This document shows, piece by piece, positions 24,222 to 34,447 of a stretch of 64,000 bases of DNA. The DNA comes from Shouchella rhizosphaerae (GTDB lineage Bacteria > Bacillota > Bacilli > Bacillales > Bacillaceae_D), in the NCBI RefSeq assembly GCF_900142675.1, contig NZ_FRBS01000001.1, positions 124,001-188,000 on the forward strand, read 5' to 3'. Below the pieces are notes generated by a model. It saw only the letters and a program-made list of their open reading frames with translations, was not told the DNA's origin and did no database searches. The first letter of the stretch is position 1. Each line of letters starts with the position of its first letter. The translations under genes were made by a program, and so were the position numbers.

Positions 24222-26066
24222 CTACTCGCGTACGGCCGTTTCCCAAATATTCATTGCTGGTCGTCTTGGCGACAAGTCTTCCACGGAACCTTCATCCCTT
24301 CCTACCCATACCGAAGCCGTGTATTTGTCGGTTAGTCCAGAAAAGGCAAGGTCGCGGTATTGACTGCTCGTTCCTGTCTTTCCGCCGATGTAGCCATTTT
24401 GCCCCAACGTAATTCCTTTGCCTGTCCCTGAGGCGATTACATCCGCCAACAACGTCCGCATTTTGTCATTTGTTTCCTTTGACCAGACAAGCACTTCTTT
24501 CACATCGTCCCATTGATAGAGCGTTTCCCCGTGTTCATCAACAACGCGAACGATGCCATGTGCTGGAGCAAATTTGCCGTCGTGTGCAAAAGTGGAATAG
24601 GCTTGGGCCATTTCATAAACGGAGACATCAACGGTGCCTAAGGCAAGAGCGAGGCCGCGCTCCTCGTCATTAAGTTTGCTAAAAGAAAAAGGCTCTAAGT
24701 AAGATAACGCTTTTTCGACGCCGACTTGCGCCAGCATGTATTCCGCCGGGACATTGTAGGAATGTTTGAATGCTTCTCGCATTGTGACAACGCCAGGCAT
24801 AGCATGATTGTAGTTATTCACACAGCCAACTGTTTGTTTGCTGCTGTTTTGAGCACAGTTAGGCGATGGATTGCCGTTAAAAGTTGCGGTTAGCGGAGCA
24901 CCTGTTTCTTCTAAATAAGGCACATAGTCGATCAATGGTTTAAAAGCGGACCCATGGTGGCGAAACGACTGTGTCGCGTACATGAGGTTGCCCCGTTCGT
25001 AGCCTCTTCCGTTACTAATCGCGACAATCGTACGTTTATCATTATCGATCACCATCGCAGCTCCTTGTGCGTTGTCAGGCAATTCTCGAACCACGCTGTC
25101 GACTAGCCGCTGTTGCCGGTCTGGATCAAGCGCTGTTTCAATCGTTACCCCTTGTTTCAGCAGTTCGTTAACGCGCGTTTCGACTTCCTCGCTTGGCGCT
25201 TCCTCCATATTCTCTAGTTGGCGGATAAGCATTTTAAATTCAGCTAAGATAAAATCGCTGTAATCAGGAAATTCGTTTTTAAGCTGGGAACGATGTAAGA
25301 CGATCGATTCTTCCAATGCTTCGTTATGCTCAGCAGACGTAATGAACCCTTCCTCTTCCATCTTTTGCAAGACCCATTCTTTTCGTTCATGGGTATGTGT
25401 GGCTTCGTCTTTAAAAGGATCATAATAAGTTGGATTATTCGGAATGGCTGTCAAAAACGCGATTTGCGCAAGGGACAACTGGTTCGTTGTTTCGCTGAAA
25501 TAAAGCTGAGCCGCTGCCTCAACGCCATAAGCGCCGTTGCCGAAGTAAATGGAATTTAAATAAAGCTCAAGAATTTCTTCCTTAGAATACTGTTGTTCCA
25601 GCTCATAGGCATAAAGCAGTTCACTCACTTTTCGCTCATATGTACGGGAATGGTCTAAAAAGATATTGCGTACCATTTGCTGGGTAATGGTGCTTGCCCC
25701 TTGGTCAATGCCGCCTTCGCTTGCATTCGCAAGAAAAGCTCTGGCAATGCCTGTGGCATCGAAGCCGTGGTGCTCAAAAAAACGCTTGTCTTCAGTGGCG
25801 ATAAAAGCATGAATGACTGTTTCTGGAATATCGCTATAAGGCAAGTAAACTCGGTTCGTTCCGTTATTTAGTTCCGCAAACGTTCGGCCATTGGCATCAA
25901 CAATTGTACTGTTAGAAGACAAGTAGAGGGCGTCGCGGTCAATGTGCTCATTGACTATTTGTCTTACTGATTGTACGTTTGTGATTTCTGCCGTTACGTT
26001 GGAAAATAAAAAAACGGTCGATAAGGCTAAAACCGCAATTAATATCCAGCCTGTCCCTGTTTTCAT
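24222..26066 (-). CDS. class A penicillin-binding protein (PbpF/PBP1-like)
   Basis: A 614 aa bifunctional peptidoglycan synthase. An N-terminal membrane anchor (about 7-27) is followed by a GT51 glycosyltransferase with catalytic Glu92 in ATEDKRFFEHHG and GASTITQQMVRN, then a transpeptidase with S373-x-x-K376, S436-Y-N438 and K563-T-G. The cytoplasmic tail is very short and no FnIII or PASTA domain follows. The size is smaller than PBP1 and close to B. subtilis PbpF, which is sporulation-linked; the hmo-like neighbour supports that identity. Confidence 0.88.
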   Translation of the reverse strand: MKTGTGWILIAVLALSTVFLFSNVTAEITNVQSVRQIVNEHIDRDALYLSSNSTIVDANGRTFAELNNGTNRVYLPYSDIPETVIHAFIATEDKRFFEHHGFDATGIARAFLANASEGGIDQGASTITQQMVRNIFLDHSRTYERKVSELLYAYELEQQYSKEEILELYLNSIYFGNGAYGVEAAAQLYFSETTNQLSLAQIAFLTAIPNNPTYYDPFKDEATHTHERKEWVLQKMEEEGFITSAEHNEALEESIVLHRSQLKNEFPDYSDFILAEFKMLIRQLENMEEAPSEEVETRVNELLKQGVTIETALDPDRQQRLVDSVVRELPDNAQGAAMVIDNDKRTIVAISNGRGYERGNLMYATQSFRHHGSAFKPLIDYVPYLEETGAPLTATFNGNPSPNCAQNSSKQTVGCVNNYNHAMPGVVTMREAFKHSYNVPAEYMLAQVGVEKALSYLEPFSFSKLNDEERGLALALGTVDVSVYEMAQAYSTFAHDGKFAPAHGIVRVVDEHGETLYQWDDVKEVLVWSKETNDKMRTLLADVIASGTGKGITLGQNGYIGGKTGTSSQYRDLAFSGLTDKYTASVWVGRDEGSVEDLSPRRPAMNIWETAVRE

Positions 26067-26215
26067 GACAAAACTCGCTTTCTATTAATATGGGTTTAGT
26101 ATACCACTGTTTTGTTGGGACGGACAGAGATTCAATTTTCAAAAAGTAGCATGTTCATGCGTCATTCGGCATAACGTTAAGTAATCTCGCTTACACGAGG
26201 ACGGAGGTATACGCA

Positions 26216-28111
26216 TTGGATATTCTAAAAAAAATTGAACAATACCGAGAAGAAGAAGAACGCTTAAAGTGGGAAGGGACGTTTGCCGATTATTTAGCGT
26301 TAATTAAGGAAAAGCCATGGGTCACTCAAACAGCCCACTCACGCGTGTACAATATGATAAAAGACGCTGGCGTAGAAGAAAAAAACGGAAAAAAAGTGTA
26401 TTCCTTCTTTAAAGATTCCATATATGGGCTGGAGGAAGCACTCGAAAAGCTGGTAGAGGAGTATTTTCATTCGGCCGCGAAACGACTCGATGTCCGCAAG
26501 CGGATTTTGTTGTTAATGGGGCCAGTTAGCGGCGGGAAATCGACGCTCGTAACGATGTTGAAGCGCGGTCTTGAGAACTATTCACGCACCGACAGAGGCG
26601 CCGTTTATGCCATCAAGGGCTGCCCGATGAATGAGGACCCTCTCCATTTGATTCCGCTGCATTTGCGCAAAGACTTTGAAGAGGAGTATGGCATAAAAAT
26701 TGAAGGCAATTTGTCGCCTTTAAATATGATGCGGCTAGAGGAGGAATACGGAGGGCGAATTGAAGATGTCTTAGTGGAAAGGGTGTTTTTCTCAGAAGAC
26801 AAACGCACCGGGATTGGCACCTTTTCGCCATCAGATCCAAAGTCCCAAGACATTGCCGATTTGACAGGAAGCATCGACTTCTCAACCATTGCTGAATTTG
26901 GGTCTGAATCCGATCCGCGTGCATACCGCTTTGATGGGGAGTTAAACAAGGCAAACCGCGGTATGATGGAATTTCAAGAAATGCTGAAATGCGATGAAAA
27001 ATTTCTATGGCATTTGCTGTCGTTGACACAAGAAGGCAATTTTAAAGCAGGGCGGTTTGCATTAATTTCAGCTGATGAACTCATACTAGCTCATACAAAC
27101 GAATCAGAGTACAAATCGTTTATCTCCAACAAAAAAAATGAAGCACTCCATTCAAGAATCATCGTCATGAAAATCCCCTACAACTTAAAAGTTTCGGAGG
27201 AAGAACGGATTTACAAAAAAATGATCGCTGAAAGCGACTTAGCTCATGTCCATATTGCCCCCCATGCTTTGAAGGTAGCAGCTATCTTTACGATTTTAAC
27301 TCGTTTAAAAGAGCCGCACAAGGCGGGAATTGACCTAGTGAAAAAAATGAAGCTCTATGACGGGGAAGCGGTTGAAGGATACAACAGCCAGGATGTGAAA
27401 GAATTGCAGGCCGAGTTTCCTGACGAGGGCATGAGCGGGATCGACCCCCGTTATGTGATCAACCGCATTTCGTCAGCGATTATCCGTAAGCAATTAACAT
27501 CGATTTCAGCGTTGGATGTGCTTCGTTCGATTAAGGAAGGGCTTGACGCCCATGCTTCGATTTCTAAGGAGGACAAAGAACGGTATATCGACTACATTAC
27601 AGTTGCCCGCAAAGAGTACGATATGATTGCCAAAGAGGAAGTGCAAAAAGCATTCGTCTACTCTTACGATGAATCAGCGAAGACGCTAATGGACAATTAC
27701 CTTGACAATGTGGAAGCTTATTGCAACAAAAACAAACTCCGCGACCCTCTTACAGGAGAAGAAATGTCGCCAGACGAAAAGCTGATGCGTTCAATCGAGG
27801 AACAAATCGGCATATCCGAAAACGCCAAAAAAGCATTTCGTGAGGAGATTTTAATTCGCATATCTGCCTATGCCCGAAAAGGGAAGAAATTTGACTACAA
27901 CTCCCATGAACGGTTGCGTGAAGCGATTCAGAAAAAGCTATTCGCCGATTTGAAAGATATTGTAAAAATCACGACTTCTGTGAAAACGCCAGATGAATCA
28001 CAGTTGAAAAAAATGAATGATGTCATCGCAAGACTCATTGATGAACATGGCTATAACTCAGTTTCAGCTAACGAATTGCTCCGCTATGTTGGCTCACTTT
28101 TGAACCGGTAG
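26216..28111 (+). CDS. prkA: serine protein kinase PrkA
   Basis: A 631 aa AAA-type protein of the PrkA/YeaG family: Walker A GPVSGGKST (residues 102-110), an AAA core with LISADELILAHTNESEY and a C-terminal kinase-like region. Described as a serine kinase and, in bacilli, as an ATP-dependent protease; it is tied to sporulation and stress. The start is TTG with GGAGGT 7 nt upstream. It partners functionally with YhbH, encoded 1.8 kb downstream, and SpoVR, encoded 30 kb away in this window. Confidence 0.95.
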   Translation: MDILKKIEQYREEEERLKWEGTFADYLALIKEKPWVTQTAHSRVYNMIKDAGVEEKNGKKVYSFFKDSIYGLEEALEKLVEEYFHSAAKRLDVRKRILLLMGPVSGGKSTLVTMLKRGLENYSRTDRGAVYAIKGCPMNEDPLHLIPLHLRKDFEEEYGIKIEGNLSPLNMMRLEEEYGGRIEDVLVERVFFSEDKRTGIGTFSPSDPKSQDIADLTGSIDFSTIAEFGSESDPRAYRFDGELNKANRGMMEFQEMLKCDEKFLWHLLSLTQEGNFKAGRFALISADELILAHTNESEYKSFISNKKNEALHSRIIVMKIPYNLKVSEEERIYKKMIAESDLAHVHIAPHALKVAAIFTILTRLKEPHKAGIDLVKKMKLYDGEAVEGYNSQDVKELQAEFPDEGMSGIDPRYVINRISSAIIRKQLTSISALDVLRSIKEGLDAHASISKEDKERYIDYITVARKEYDMIAKEEVQKAFVYSYDESAKTLMDNYLDNVEAYCNKNKLRDPLTGEEMSPDEKLMRSIEEQIGISENAKKAFREEILIRISAYARKGKKFDYNSHERLREAIQKKLFADLKDIVKITTSVKTPDESQLKKMNDVIARLIDEHGYNSVSANELLRYVGSLLNR

Positions 28112-28112
28112 G

Positions 28113-28160
28113 CAAGAAATCCTCCGCATCGCCTCGTGGAGGATTTCTTGTTCTTTTTTT
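28113..28160 (+). terminator. terminator of prkA
   Basis: A 13-bp stem (CAAGAAATCCTCC with GGAGGATTTCTTG) is followed by TTCTTTTTTT. Confidence 0.88.
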
Positions 28161-28204
28161 GAATTAATGATACGTTAATAAAAAGGCGAGCAGGATGCTC
28201 ATGA

Positions 28205-28774
28205 ATGGAAGACGGAAAGCGAGGAACAGCAGTGGCAGAAGCGGAAAAGAAATCAGAGTTTTGGGGCTGGGTAAAGGCGATTGCAATTGCGCTTATTCTT
28301 GCGTTTGTAGTCCGGACATTTGTGATGACCAGCTTTGAAGTTCGCGGCGTCTCAATGGTGCCGACTGCTCATGACGGTGAGCGTTTTATTGTAAATAAAT
28401 TAAGCTACCAATTTGGCGAGCCTGAGCGGTTTGATCTCATTGTGTTCCATGCGACGGAAGAGGATAGCTACATCAAACGGGTGATTGGCTTACCAGGCGA
28501 TACCATTCGATTTGAGGACGACATCCTTTACATTAATGGCGAGCAAATCGAAGAGCCTTACTTGGAAGAAGCAAAAGCTGCTTATTCAGGGCCTGCGTAT
28601 ACGGAAGATTACTCATTTGAAGAAACCGTCCCAGAGAACCATGTGTTTGTAATGGGTGACAACCGCCCTGCTAGCTTAGACAGCCGTGTTATTGGCCCAG
28701 TTAATGAAGATGAAATCATCGGCAAAGTCGGATTGCGTTTTTGGCCAGTATCTGAATTTGGCTATATGGATTGA
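28205..28774 (+). CDS. type I signal peptidase (SipS/T-like)
   Basis: A 189 aa membrane protease that removes signal peptides outside the membrane. One N-terminal anchor (about 21-40), catalytic Ser50 in GVSMVPT and Lys91 in YIKRVIGLPGD; box E is MGDNRPASLDSR. Serine and not the asparagine-rich ER-type arrangement shows it is the prokaryotic type. ATG 28205 is in use here; a GTG at 28232 with GAGGA upstream is an alternative start. Confidence 0.92.
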   Translation: MEDGKRGTAVAEAEKKSEFWGWVKAIAIALILAFVVRTFVMTSFEVRGVSMVPTAHDGERFIVNKLSYQFGEPERFDLIVFHATEEDSYIKRVIGLPGDTIRFEDDILYINGEQIEEPYLEEAKAAYSGPAYTEDYSFEETVPENHVFVMGDNRPASLDSRVIGPVNEDEIIGKVGLRFWPVSEFGYMD

Positions 28775-28803
28775 AAAACGAGTGCTTTTAGCACTCGTTT
28801 TTG
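28775..28803 (+). terminator. terminator of the signal peptidase gene
   Basis: AAAACGAGTGC pairs with GCACTCGTTTT around a 5-nt loop; it can act on both the signal peptidase gene and the opposing ATPase gene. Confidence 0.85.
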
Positions 28804-28806
28804 CAT

Positions 28807-29550
28807 TTAATCAGAAAAGAGTTGGTGAATAAAATAGGAGTTCCGTTCCATAATCATGCGCCAATCTTTAAAAAGCTGCGTCTCTTCTGCAGCAATTTCC
28901 TCAATGCCGCCTTCACTTAGTTGAAACACTTGTGCTCCTGGATACAATATCAATATCGGCGAATGGGTCGCGAAAATAAATTGCGAGTTTTTGGCGATTC
29001 GTTCCTTGATGGCAAGGAGAATTTGAAGCTGGGAGTTTACAGACAGCCCAGTTTCTGGCTCGTCCATCAAATAAAAGCCATTGCCGAAAAAGCGATGGTT
29101 CATTAACGTGGTCATTGCCTCACCACGAGAAAATGTGTGTAAATTGCGGCCAAATAGTTCTTGTGATAACACTCCTTCCCCTTCTGCAAATTGATCCATA
29201 TCTGTAGCCAAATTATAAAACGTCTCTGCCCGGTAAAAGTAAGCATCGCGTGGGCGATAGGCCCCCCTAGTTAAGCGGCAATATTGGTAGAGACTGGAAT
29301 GGCTTGCTTCTGTTTCGAAACGGTGGTTTTTTGAGCCGCCTTCAAGGTTTAATTCCATTAACGCTGCTAGTGTTTCAATCAACGTTGACTTGCCTGTTCC
29401 GTTTTCGCCGACAAAAATGGTGACAGGTTTTTTAAAAGAAAGACTATCAAAGCCTTGCAGGAATGGAAGGGTATGAGGAAAACCAAGATGTCGCCCATTA
29501 GCAGGCTTGTCGTAGTGCAACTGTGTAATGTACATATGTCTAGGTATCAT
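28807..29550 (-). CDS. AAA family ATPase, SMC/ABC-like (AAA_21)
   Basis: A 247 aa soluble ATPase with Walker A GENGTGKST near residue 47, a short signature-like FSRGEAMTT, Walker B FYLMDEPETGLS and switch His in FATHSPIL. No membrane partner is adjacent. Such stand-alone proteins are widespread and uncharacterised; some function with nucleases in defence, but no nuclease gene is adjacent here. ATG follows AGGGAGAG. Confidence 0.82.
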   Translation of the reverse strand: MIPRHMYITQLHYDKPANGRHLGFPHTLPFLQGFDSLSFKKPVTIFVGENGTGKSTLIETLAALMELNLEGGSKNHRFETEASHSSLYQYCRLTRGAYRPRDAYFYRAETFYNLATDMDQFAEGEGVLSQELFGRNLHTFSRGEAMTTLMNHRFFGNGFYLMDEPETGLSVNSQLQILLAIKERIAKNSQFIFATHSPILILYPGAQVFQLSEGGIEEIAAEETQLFKDWRMIMERNSYFIHQLFSD

Positions 29551-29884
29551 AGGCTCTCCCTGCTTTTTACATTAGTGTAGCAAAAAATGTACGAAAGGGG
29601 GGAGCCTGCTTTTATATTGATAGGTTTTAGCGGTGCAAGAACGAGGCCTTTGCAAAATGCATACATACGAAATGCTTATTATCAGTTAGCCTTTTCATCG
29701 TTACCATGGCGCGGTTTGGCTTGTCCAATAAAAATTTCTTGGCAACTCTTGCTCTTGTCTTACATAGGATAAGAAAAGTAGCCATGCAACAATATTTTGC
29801 ACCAGTTTATGATATGCACAATCAACTAGAAACGTTCCACTTTCAATCGATAAACGTAAACAAACCTTACTGAGGAGGGAAGGT
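29551..29884. other. intergenic region between the ATPase and yhbH
   Basis: No gene can be supported. A 61-codon frame at 29587 has no ribosome site and no recognisable composition. The yhbH promoter should lie near 29770-29860, but I found no clear consensus pair. Confidence 0.4.
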
Positions 29885-31057
29885 ATGGAAAAAGACAACG
29901 GCCGGCAGTTCACAATCTCCCAGGAAAACTGGTCCCTCCATCGAAAAGGGTTCCAAGACCAACGTCGACACCAAGAAAAAGTACGGGACGCCATCAAAAA
30001 AAACTTGCCTGACTTAGTTAGTGAAGAAAACATTGTGATGTCCAATGGAAAAGACGTGATCAAAATTCCGATCCGCTCGTTAGATGAATACAAAATTCGT
30101 TACAACTATGACAAAAACCAACATGTTGGCCAAGGGAAGGGCGACAGCAAAATCGGCGATATCGTTGCTCGTGATCCAAATGGTGACAAACAGGCAGGCG
30201 CTGGCAAAGGGTCAGGCGCAGGCGATCAAGCAGGCGAAGATTATAATGAAGCTGAAGTTTCGATCGTGGAGTTAGAAGAAATGCTTTTTTCTGAGCTTGC
30301 ATTGCCAAATTTACAAAAAAAAGAAGAACAAGAGCTCGTAGTGGAAGATATTGCATTTAATGATATTCGCAAAAAAGGGTTAATGGGAAATGTCGACAAA
30401 CGCCGTACGATTTTAGCCGCCATTAAGCGCAACGCTTTAAATGGCAAAGCGAACATTATGCCGATTTACAATGACGATTTACGGTTTAAAACTTGGACGG
30501 AAACGATCCGGCCAGAATCAAAAGCAGTTGTTATTGCGATGATGGATACAAGTGGTTCAATGGGACGGTTTGAAAAATATATGGCACGCAGCTTTTTCTT
30601 TTGGATGACTCGTTTCCTACGTACAAAATACGAAACAGTTGAAATCGAATTTATCGCTCACCATACAGAAGCGAAAGTAGTAAGCGAAGAGGATTTCTTT
30701 TCAAAGGGAGAAAGCGGGGGGACGATTTGTTCATCCGCTTATAGGAAAGCGCTAGAGTTGATTGACGAGAAATACAACCCACGTGCGTATAATATTTACC
30801 CATTCCATTTTTCAGACGGTGATAACCTAACGTCTGATAACGCACGTTGCTTAAAACTAGTTAACCAGCTGATGGATCGTTCCAACTTGTTTGGCTACGG
30901 GGAAGTCAATCAATATTCGCGCCATTCGACATTAATGAGTGCGTACAAAAACATCACAGATCCCCGTTTTATGCACTATATTTTAAAAGAAAAAGGCGAT
31001 GTTTACCACGCCCTAAAATTTTTCTTTCAAAAATCGGCAGAGGAAGCCCCCGTTTAG
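29885..31057 (+). CDS. yhbH: sporulation protein YhbH (DUF444)
   Basis: A 390 aa protein of the YhbH/YeaH family. A charged N-terminal region with a Gly/Lys/Gln-rich linker (about 86-115) leads to a von Willebrand A-like domain with the MIDAS-type motif DTSGSMG near residue 220. Needed for normal sporulation in B. subtilis; the family travels with PrkA and SpoVR. ATG follows GAGGAGGGAAGG. Confidence 0.93.
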   Translation: MEKDNGRQFTISQENWSLHRKGFQDQRRHQEKVRDAIKKNLPDLVSEENIVMSNGKDVIKIPIRSLDEYKIRYNYDKNQHVGQGKGDSKIGDIVARDPNGDKQAGAGKGSGAGDQAGEDYNEAEVSIVELEEMLFSELALPNLQKKEEQELVVEDIAFNDIRKKGLMGNVDKRRTILAAIKRNALNGKANIMPIYNDDLRFKTWTETIRPESKAVVIAMMDTSGSMGRFEKYMARSFFFWMTRFLRTKYETVEIEFIAHHTEAKVVSEEDFFSKGESGGTICSSAYRKALELIDEKYNPRAYNIYPFHFSDGDNLTSDNARCLKLVNQLMDRSNLFGYGEVNQYSRHSTLMSAYKNITDPRFMHYILKEKGDVYHALKFFFQKSAEEAPV

Positions 31058-31066
31058 GGGGTTTTT
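31046..31066 (+). terminator. terminator of yhbH
   Basis: GCCCCC and GGGGGT form a compact stem that includes the stop codon, followed by TTTT. Confidence 0.8.
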
Positions 31067-31197
31067 CCTTTTGCAACGAAAGTGGCCACTATTTTATTCG
31101 TTTTATATCTCTTGTTCTAATGAACGCATCGCTAGCGACTTGTTAAAGCATGATCGTGATGAATTCGTTGCTAGAACATTTGTTTTTGACGACAACG

Positions 31198-31374
31198 TTA
31201 AATGAGATTTGTAGTCCAGATAAACACAAAGATGATGCTAGTAATTGCCAGTGATGAGAGGAACCACCGCTTTATACTAGGGTTGTTTTTCAAAAGTGTG
31301 TCGATTACGCCACTTAACAAAAAAACGACTACAAACGTAACAACAAAAATTGCAACCAACATGATGATAGGCAT
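31198..31374 (-). CDS. 58-residue small membrane protein
   Basis: A two-helix membrane protein, starting MPIIMLVAIFVV and ending IFVFIWTTNLI, with a polar middle (DTLLKNNPSIKRW). An AAAAGGAG ribosome site lies 9-10 nt before the ATG. The other-strand frame 31202-31447 is its shadow. Not recognised; it stands alone between yhbH and the TetR gene. Confidence 0.62.
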   Translation of the reverse strand: MPIIMLVAIFVVTFVVVFLLSGVIDTLLKNNPSIKRWFLSSLAITSIIFVFIWTTNLI

Positions 31375-31519
31375 GAAGCATTACTCCTTTTTTAAAAGTA
31401 TAGCAGAAAAAAGTACATCCATAAACGTTGCTTCCATTAAACCGTGAATGTTCTCCCTTTCTTAAAAGGCCTGTTAAACATCTATTTTCGATTGCTGTCT
31501 AAATCGATTGAACAACTGG

Positions 31520-32410
31520 TTACATAAAAGGTTCAAGCGCTTTTTTATAGTGATGCAATGTTTCCTTCCATTCTGAAGCATGTGCTGTAAAGGAGAGAAG
31601 GATGCTCTCAATTACAAATGTTCGTGGTTCCTGCTGTTTTAGTTCATGCTCAATAAATTCCAGCCCCTCGAGCAAGCCTTTTTCTATTTGTGTATCGTGG
31701 TTTGCGGAAAGAATCGCTGTCTTAAGGGTATTGTGCGCTGTTTCAAAATGCCGTTGATCCTTCATGGGTGTTGTAGCTTTTTGGTCAAGCCAATCCCGCA
31801 ACAAACTTTCAGTAAACAATGGCGCTTTGTGTGTTTGCTGCATGCTGGAGAAAAACTCTTCTGCCCTTTCAGCGGCATAGCGGACAACGTTTTCGTAAAA
31901 TTGGTCTTCTTCTTTTTTGGAAATCGTTTTTACACGCATAAATTGATGGATAATGCCGTTAAAAATAAGGGCTCCATCCAAGCTGTATGGTTTTATTTCT
32001 TCGCCAAACATGCGAACAAACTGGTTTTGAATCCATTCGATTTCATGAAAGAAATATTGCTGGAACAGTTTTTTTAATGAAGGGTCGTCTGATAAAAAAA
32101 TTTGTTCAAATAAAGGAAAAAGGTTGTATTTTTTGTTTGTCTTGCTAAACAGCATCGTTTGTTTTGTAAATTGTTCCATCCCTGTAATAGCGGGATCATC
32201 TTCAATTTCTTTCCTCTTGGCGATAACTTTATTGTGTATCAATTTAATGATTCCGTATAGGAGGTCATTTTTCGACTGAAAATAGTTATAAAACGTTCCT
32301 TTTGAAATCCCGCTTTTGTCAATAATCATTTGGATAGAAGTCCCTTGAATGCCGGATTTTAAAAATAGGTTAAGCGCTGTTTCAATGACATGTTCTTTCC
32401 GTTTCAGCAA
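31520..32410 (-). CDS. TetR family regulator
   Basis: About 296 aa. The N-terminal helix-turn-helix reads GTSIQMIIDKSGISKGTFYNYF, classical TetR. The C-terminal ligand domain is longer than usual. The start is uncertain: I prefer TTG 32410 because GGGGTG lies 6 nt upstream and the protein then starts LLKRKEH as family members do; GTG 32419 or ATG 32470 are alternatives. Divergent from the MFS efflux gene, so it probably represses that pump. Confidence 0.8.
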   Translation of the reverse strand: MLKRKEHVIETALNLFLKSGIQGTSIQMIIDKSGISKGTFYNYFQSKNDLLYGIIKLIHNKVIAKRKEIEDDPAITGMEQFTKQTMLFSKTNKKYNLFPLFEQIFLSDDPSLKKLFQQYFFHEIEWIQNQFVRMFGEEIKPYSLDGALIFNGIIHQFMRVKTISKKEEDQFYENVVRYAAERAEEFFSSMQQTHKAPLFTESLLRDWLDQKATTPMKDQRHFETAHNTLKTAILSANHDTQIEKGLLEGLEFIEHELKQQEPRTFVIESILLSFTAHASEWKETLHHYKKALEPFM

Positions 32411-32596
32411 TTGCGTCACCCCGTATTGAATGATCTGAACCAGTCGTCCAAATTTAATGCTACCGTACATTTGTAAAAAAAACAAATCGCAAATTTTCCG
32501 CTTGAAAAGAGGAATGGAAAGGAGTATGATAAATCTCGTTATTACTATAGAATTGGTGTATATATATTGGACCGACAGTTTAGAGGGGGTTATTGA

Positions 32597-34078
32597 ATGA
32601 CAGAAAATACACCAACGAAACCGCCATATAAAATGATTGCGATACTGCTTGCAGGTGCATTTATTGCGTTACTAAACAATACGTTGCTTAATGTGGCTTT
32701 GCCGTCTATCATGGCAGACTTTGATATTTCTCCTGCGACTGTTCAATGGTTAACGACTGGCTATATGCTTGTAAATGGAATTCTCATACCCATTACAGCG
32801 TTTTTAATCCAAAAATTTTCCGTGCGCGGGCTTTTTTTAACGGCGATGACATTGTTTACTTTAGGAACCGCATTAGCTGGCTTCTCCCACAGTTTTCCTG
32901 TACTGATGGCAGGGCGTGTCATTCAAGCTTCAGGATCGGCGATTATGATGCCGTTGTTAATGAATGTGATGTTAACATCGTTTCCCGTTGAAAAGCGCGG
33001 ATCGGCAATGGGCATTTTTGGCCTCGTCATGGTATTTGCCCCGGCAATTGGCCCGACGTTGTCAGGCTGGATTGTGGAGCATTATGAATGGCGTGTATTG
33101 TTTTATATGATGCTGCCGTTCGCGATTGTTACCCTTTTACTCGCTGTTTTTCGCCTATATGACAATAAACAATCGGTGCATACACATTTGGATGTGATGT
33201 CTGTTATTTTATCAAGCATCGGTTTTGGCGGGATATTGTATGGGTTTAGTGCTGCTGGCGACAAAGGATGGGCTAGCTTAGAAGTGTACGGCACAATCGT
33301 CATCGGCGTGATTGGCCTTGTGTTGTTTATTACGCGGCAATTTCAATTAGAAAAGCCCATGCTGGACTTTCGGATTTATAAATACCCGATGTTTGCTTTA
33401 TCTTCGGCGATTTCGCTTACAGTGACGATGGGCATGTTTGGGGGAATGTTGCTTATGCCGCTTTATATTCAAACGGTCCGTGGCATTTCGCCTTTCCATG
33501 CAGGCTTGCTCATGTTGCCAGGCGCTTTAATCATGGGGGCGATGTCCCCTATCACCGGACGTTTGTTTGACAAATTTGGCGGGCGCATTTTAGCAATCAC
33601 TGGCTTGTTGATCACGATTGTTACTTCCTACTTTTTCACGACATTGGCTCTTGATACTTCCTATACGGAGTTAATTATGTTGTATTCATTTAGGATGTTT
33701 GGCATGTCTATGTTGATGATGCCTGTCATGACAAATGGTTTAAACCAGCTTCCCGCACGAATGAATCCACACGGAACGGCGATGAATAATACGCTAAACC
33801 AAGTGGCAGGGGCGGTTGGTTCCGCGTTGCTTGTGACGATTATGTCTACACAGACAAGAATCCATGCAGAGGAGCTAGCTGGGACAATTGATCCTGCGCT
33901 TCTCGGCCAACAGGCCATGGTCGAAGGGATCAACGACGCATTCATGGTTACCGTATACGTTTCAATCATTGCGTTAGTACTAGCCTTTTTCATGAAACGG
34001 GCAAAACCTGCTGAAGACAGCAATGAAGAGTTGCCAGGAAGGGCAAAAGACTTGACGGAAGCTCCGAATCATTCTTAA
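32597..34078 (+). CDS. MFS drug efflux transporter, DHA2 family (EmrB/LmrB-like)
   Basis: A 493 aa permease with about 14 hydrophobic segments. Typical motifs: TGYMLVNGILIPITAFL, the motif C-like AIGPTLSGWI and FGGRILAITG. Members export drugs or other hydrophobic compounds by proton antiport. The ATG follows AGAGGGGG. Divergent TetR regulator; the 110-nt gap should contain the shared operator, with an AT-rich run followed by GGACCGACAG as a candidate. Confidence 0.87.
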   Translation: MTENTPTKPPYKMIAILLAGAFIALLNNTLLNVALPSIMADFDISPATVQWLTTGYMLVNGILIPITAFLIQKFSVRGLFLTAMTLFTLGTALAGFSHSFPVLMAGRVIQASGSAIMMPLLMNVMLTSFPVEKRGSAMGIFGLVMVFAPAIGPTLSGWIVEHYEWRVLFYMMLPFAIVTLLLAVFRLYDNKQSVHTHLDVMSVILSSIGFGGILYGFSAAGDKGWASLEVYGTIVIGVIGLVLFITRQFQLEKPMLDFRIYKYPMFALSSAISLTVTMGMFGGMLLMPLYIQTVRGISPFHAGLLMLPGALIMGAMSPITGRLFDKFGGRILAITGLLITIVTSYFFTTLALDTSYTELIMLYSFRMFGMSMLMMPVMTNGLNQLPARMNPHGTAMNNTLNQVAGAVGSALLVTIMSTQTRIHAEELAGTIDPALLGQQAMVEGINDAFMVTVYVSIIALVLAFFMKRAKPAEDSNEELPGRAKDLTEAPNHS

Positions 34079-34093
34079 CGAAAACCAAATAAG

Positions 34094-34126
34094 CTCGCCT
34101 CGTGTGTAAAACGAGGCGAGGTTTTT
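34094..34126 (+). terminator. terminator of the MFS gene
   Basis: CTCGCCTCG and CGAGGCGAG form a perfect 9-bp stem with a GTTTTT tail. Confidence 0.85.
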
Positions 34127-34447
34127 GCTTTAGCGAAGGGATTTCATCATATTTGCCAGCTGGGAAAAGAGAGCCTGCGATGTTAACAGTCCAGCAAGAT
34201 GAGTATGATTGGCTAGCGGCATTTATTTTATACTTCAGACAAAACCGTTCAGTAACATCGAACAAGGTGCTATACTTGATTGACGGAATGAAGTGCGCGC
34301 CATCTGTCTTGCTGTCTATATCATGATGTAGTGTATTTTTCCAAGTGTCAGGCGCAAAGCGTGATCATTTGTGGATTAGGCGTTTGAGCATAAATGAGCG
34401 TTTGACTGAATAGAAGTAATGTTGGTAAAAAAGGGGGCTGGCTACAG
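34127..34447. other. intergenic stretch before the second drug ABC pair
   Basis: No gene can be supported with confidence. A 48-codon frame at 34180-34326 (starting MLTVQQDEYDWLAAFIL) has protein-like composition but a poor ribosome site. Two direct repeats of GCGTTTGA at about 34378 and 34395 may be a regulator site for the ABC genes. Confidence 0.3.

Noticed and set aside
24045-24335. 96-codon plus-strand frame covering the hairpin and the PBP 3' end
   Set aside because: It overlaps a terminator and runs antisense to a clearly real PBP gene.
29587-29772. 61-codon frame before yhbH
   Set aside because: The site GAAAGGGGGGAG lies after its start rather than before it, and the translation is not protein-like.
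28807-31057. ATPase next to yhbH and prkA as a possible defence system
   Set aside because: There is no nuclease, TIR, protease or other effector gene adjacent, and the neighbours are ordinary sporulation and secretion genes.
31202-31447. 81-codon plus-strand frame between yhbH and the TetR gene
   Set aside because: It lies antisense to a better small membrane gene on the minus strand, has no ribosome site and its translation (poly Lys/Thr/Asn mix) does not resemble a protein.
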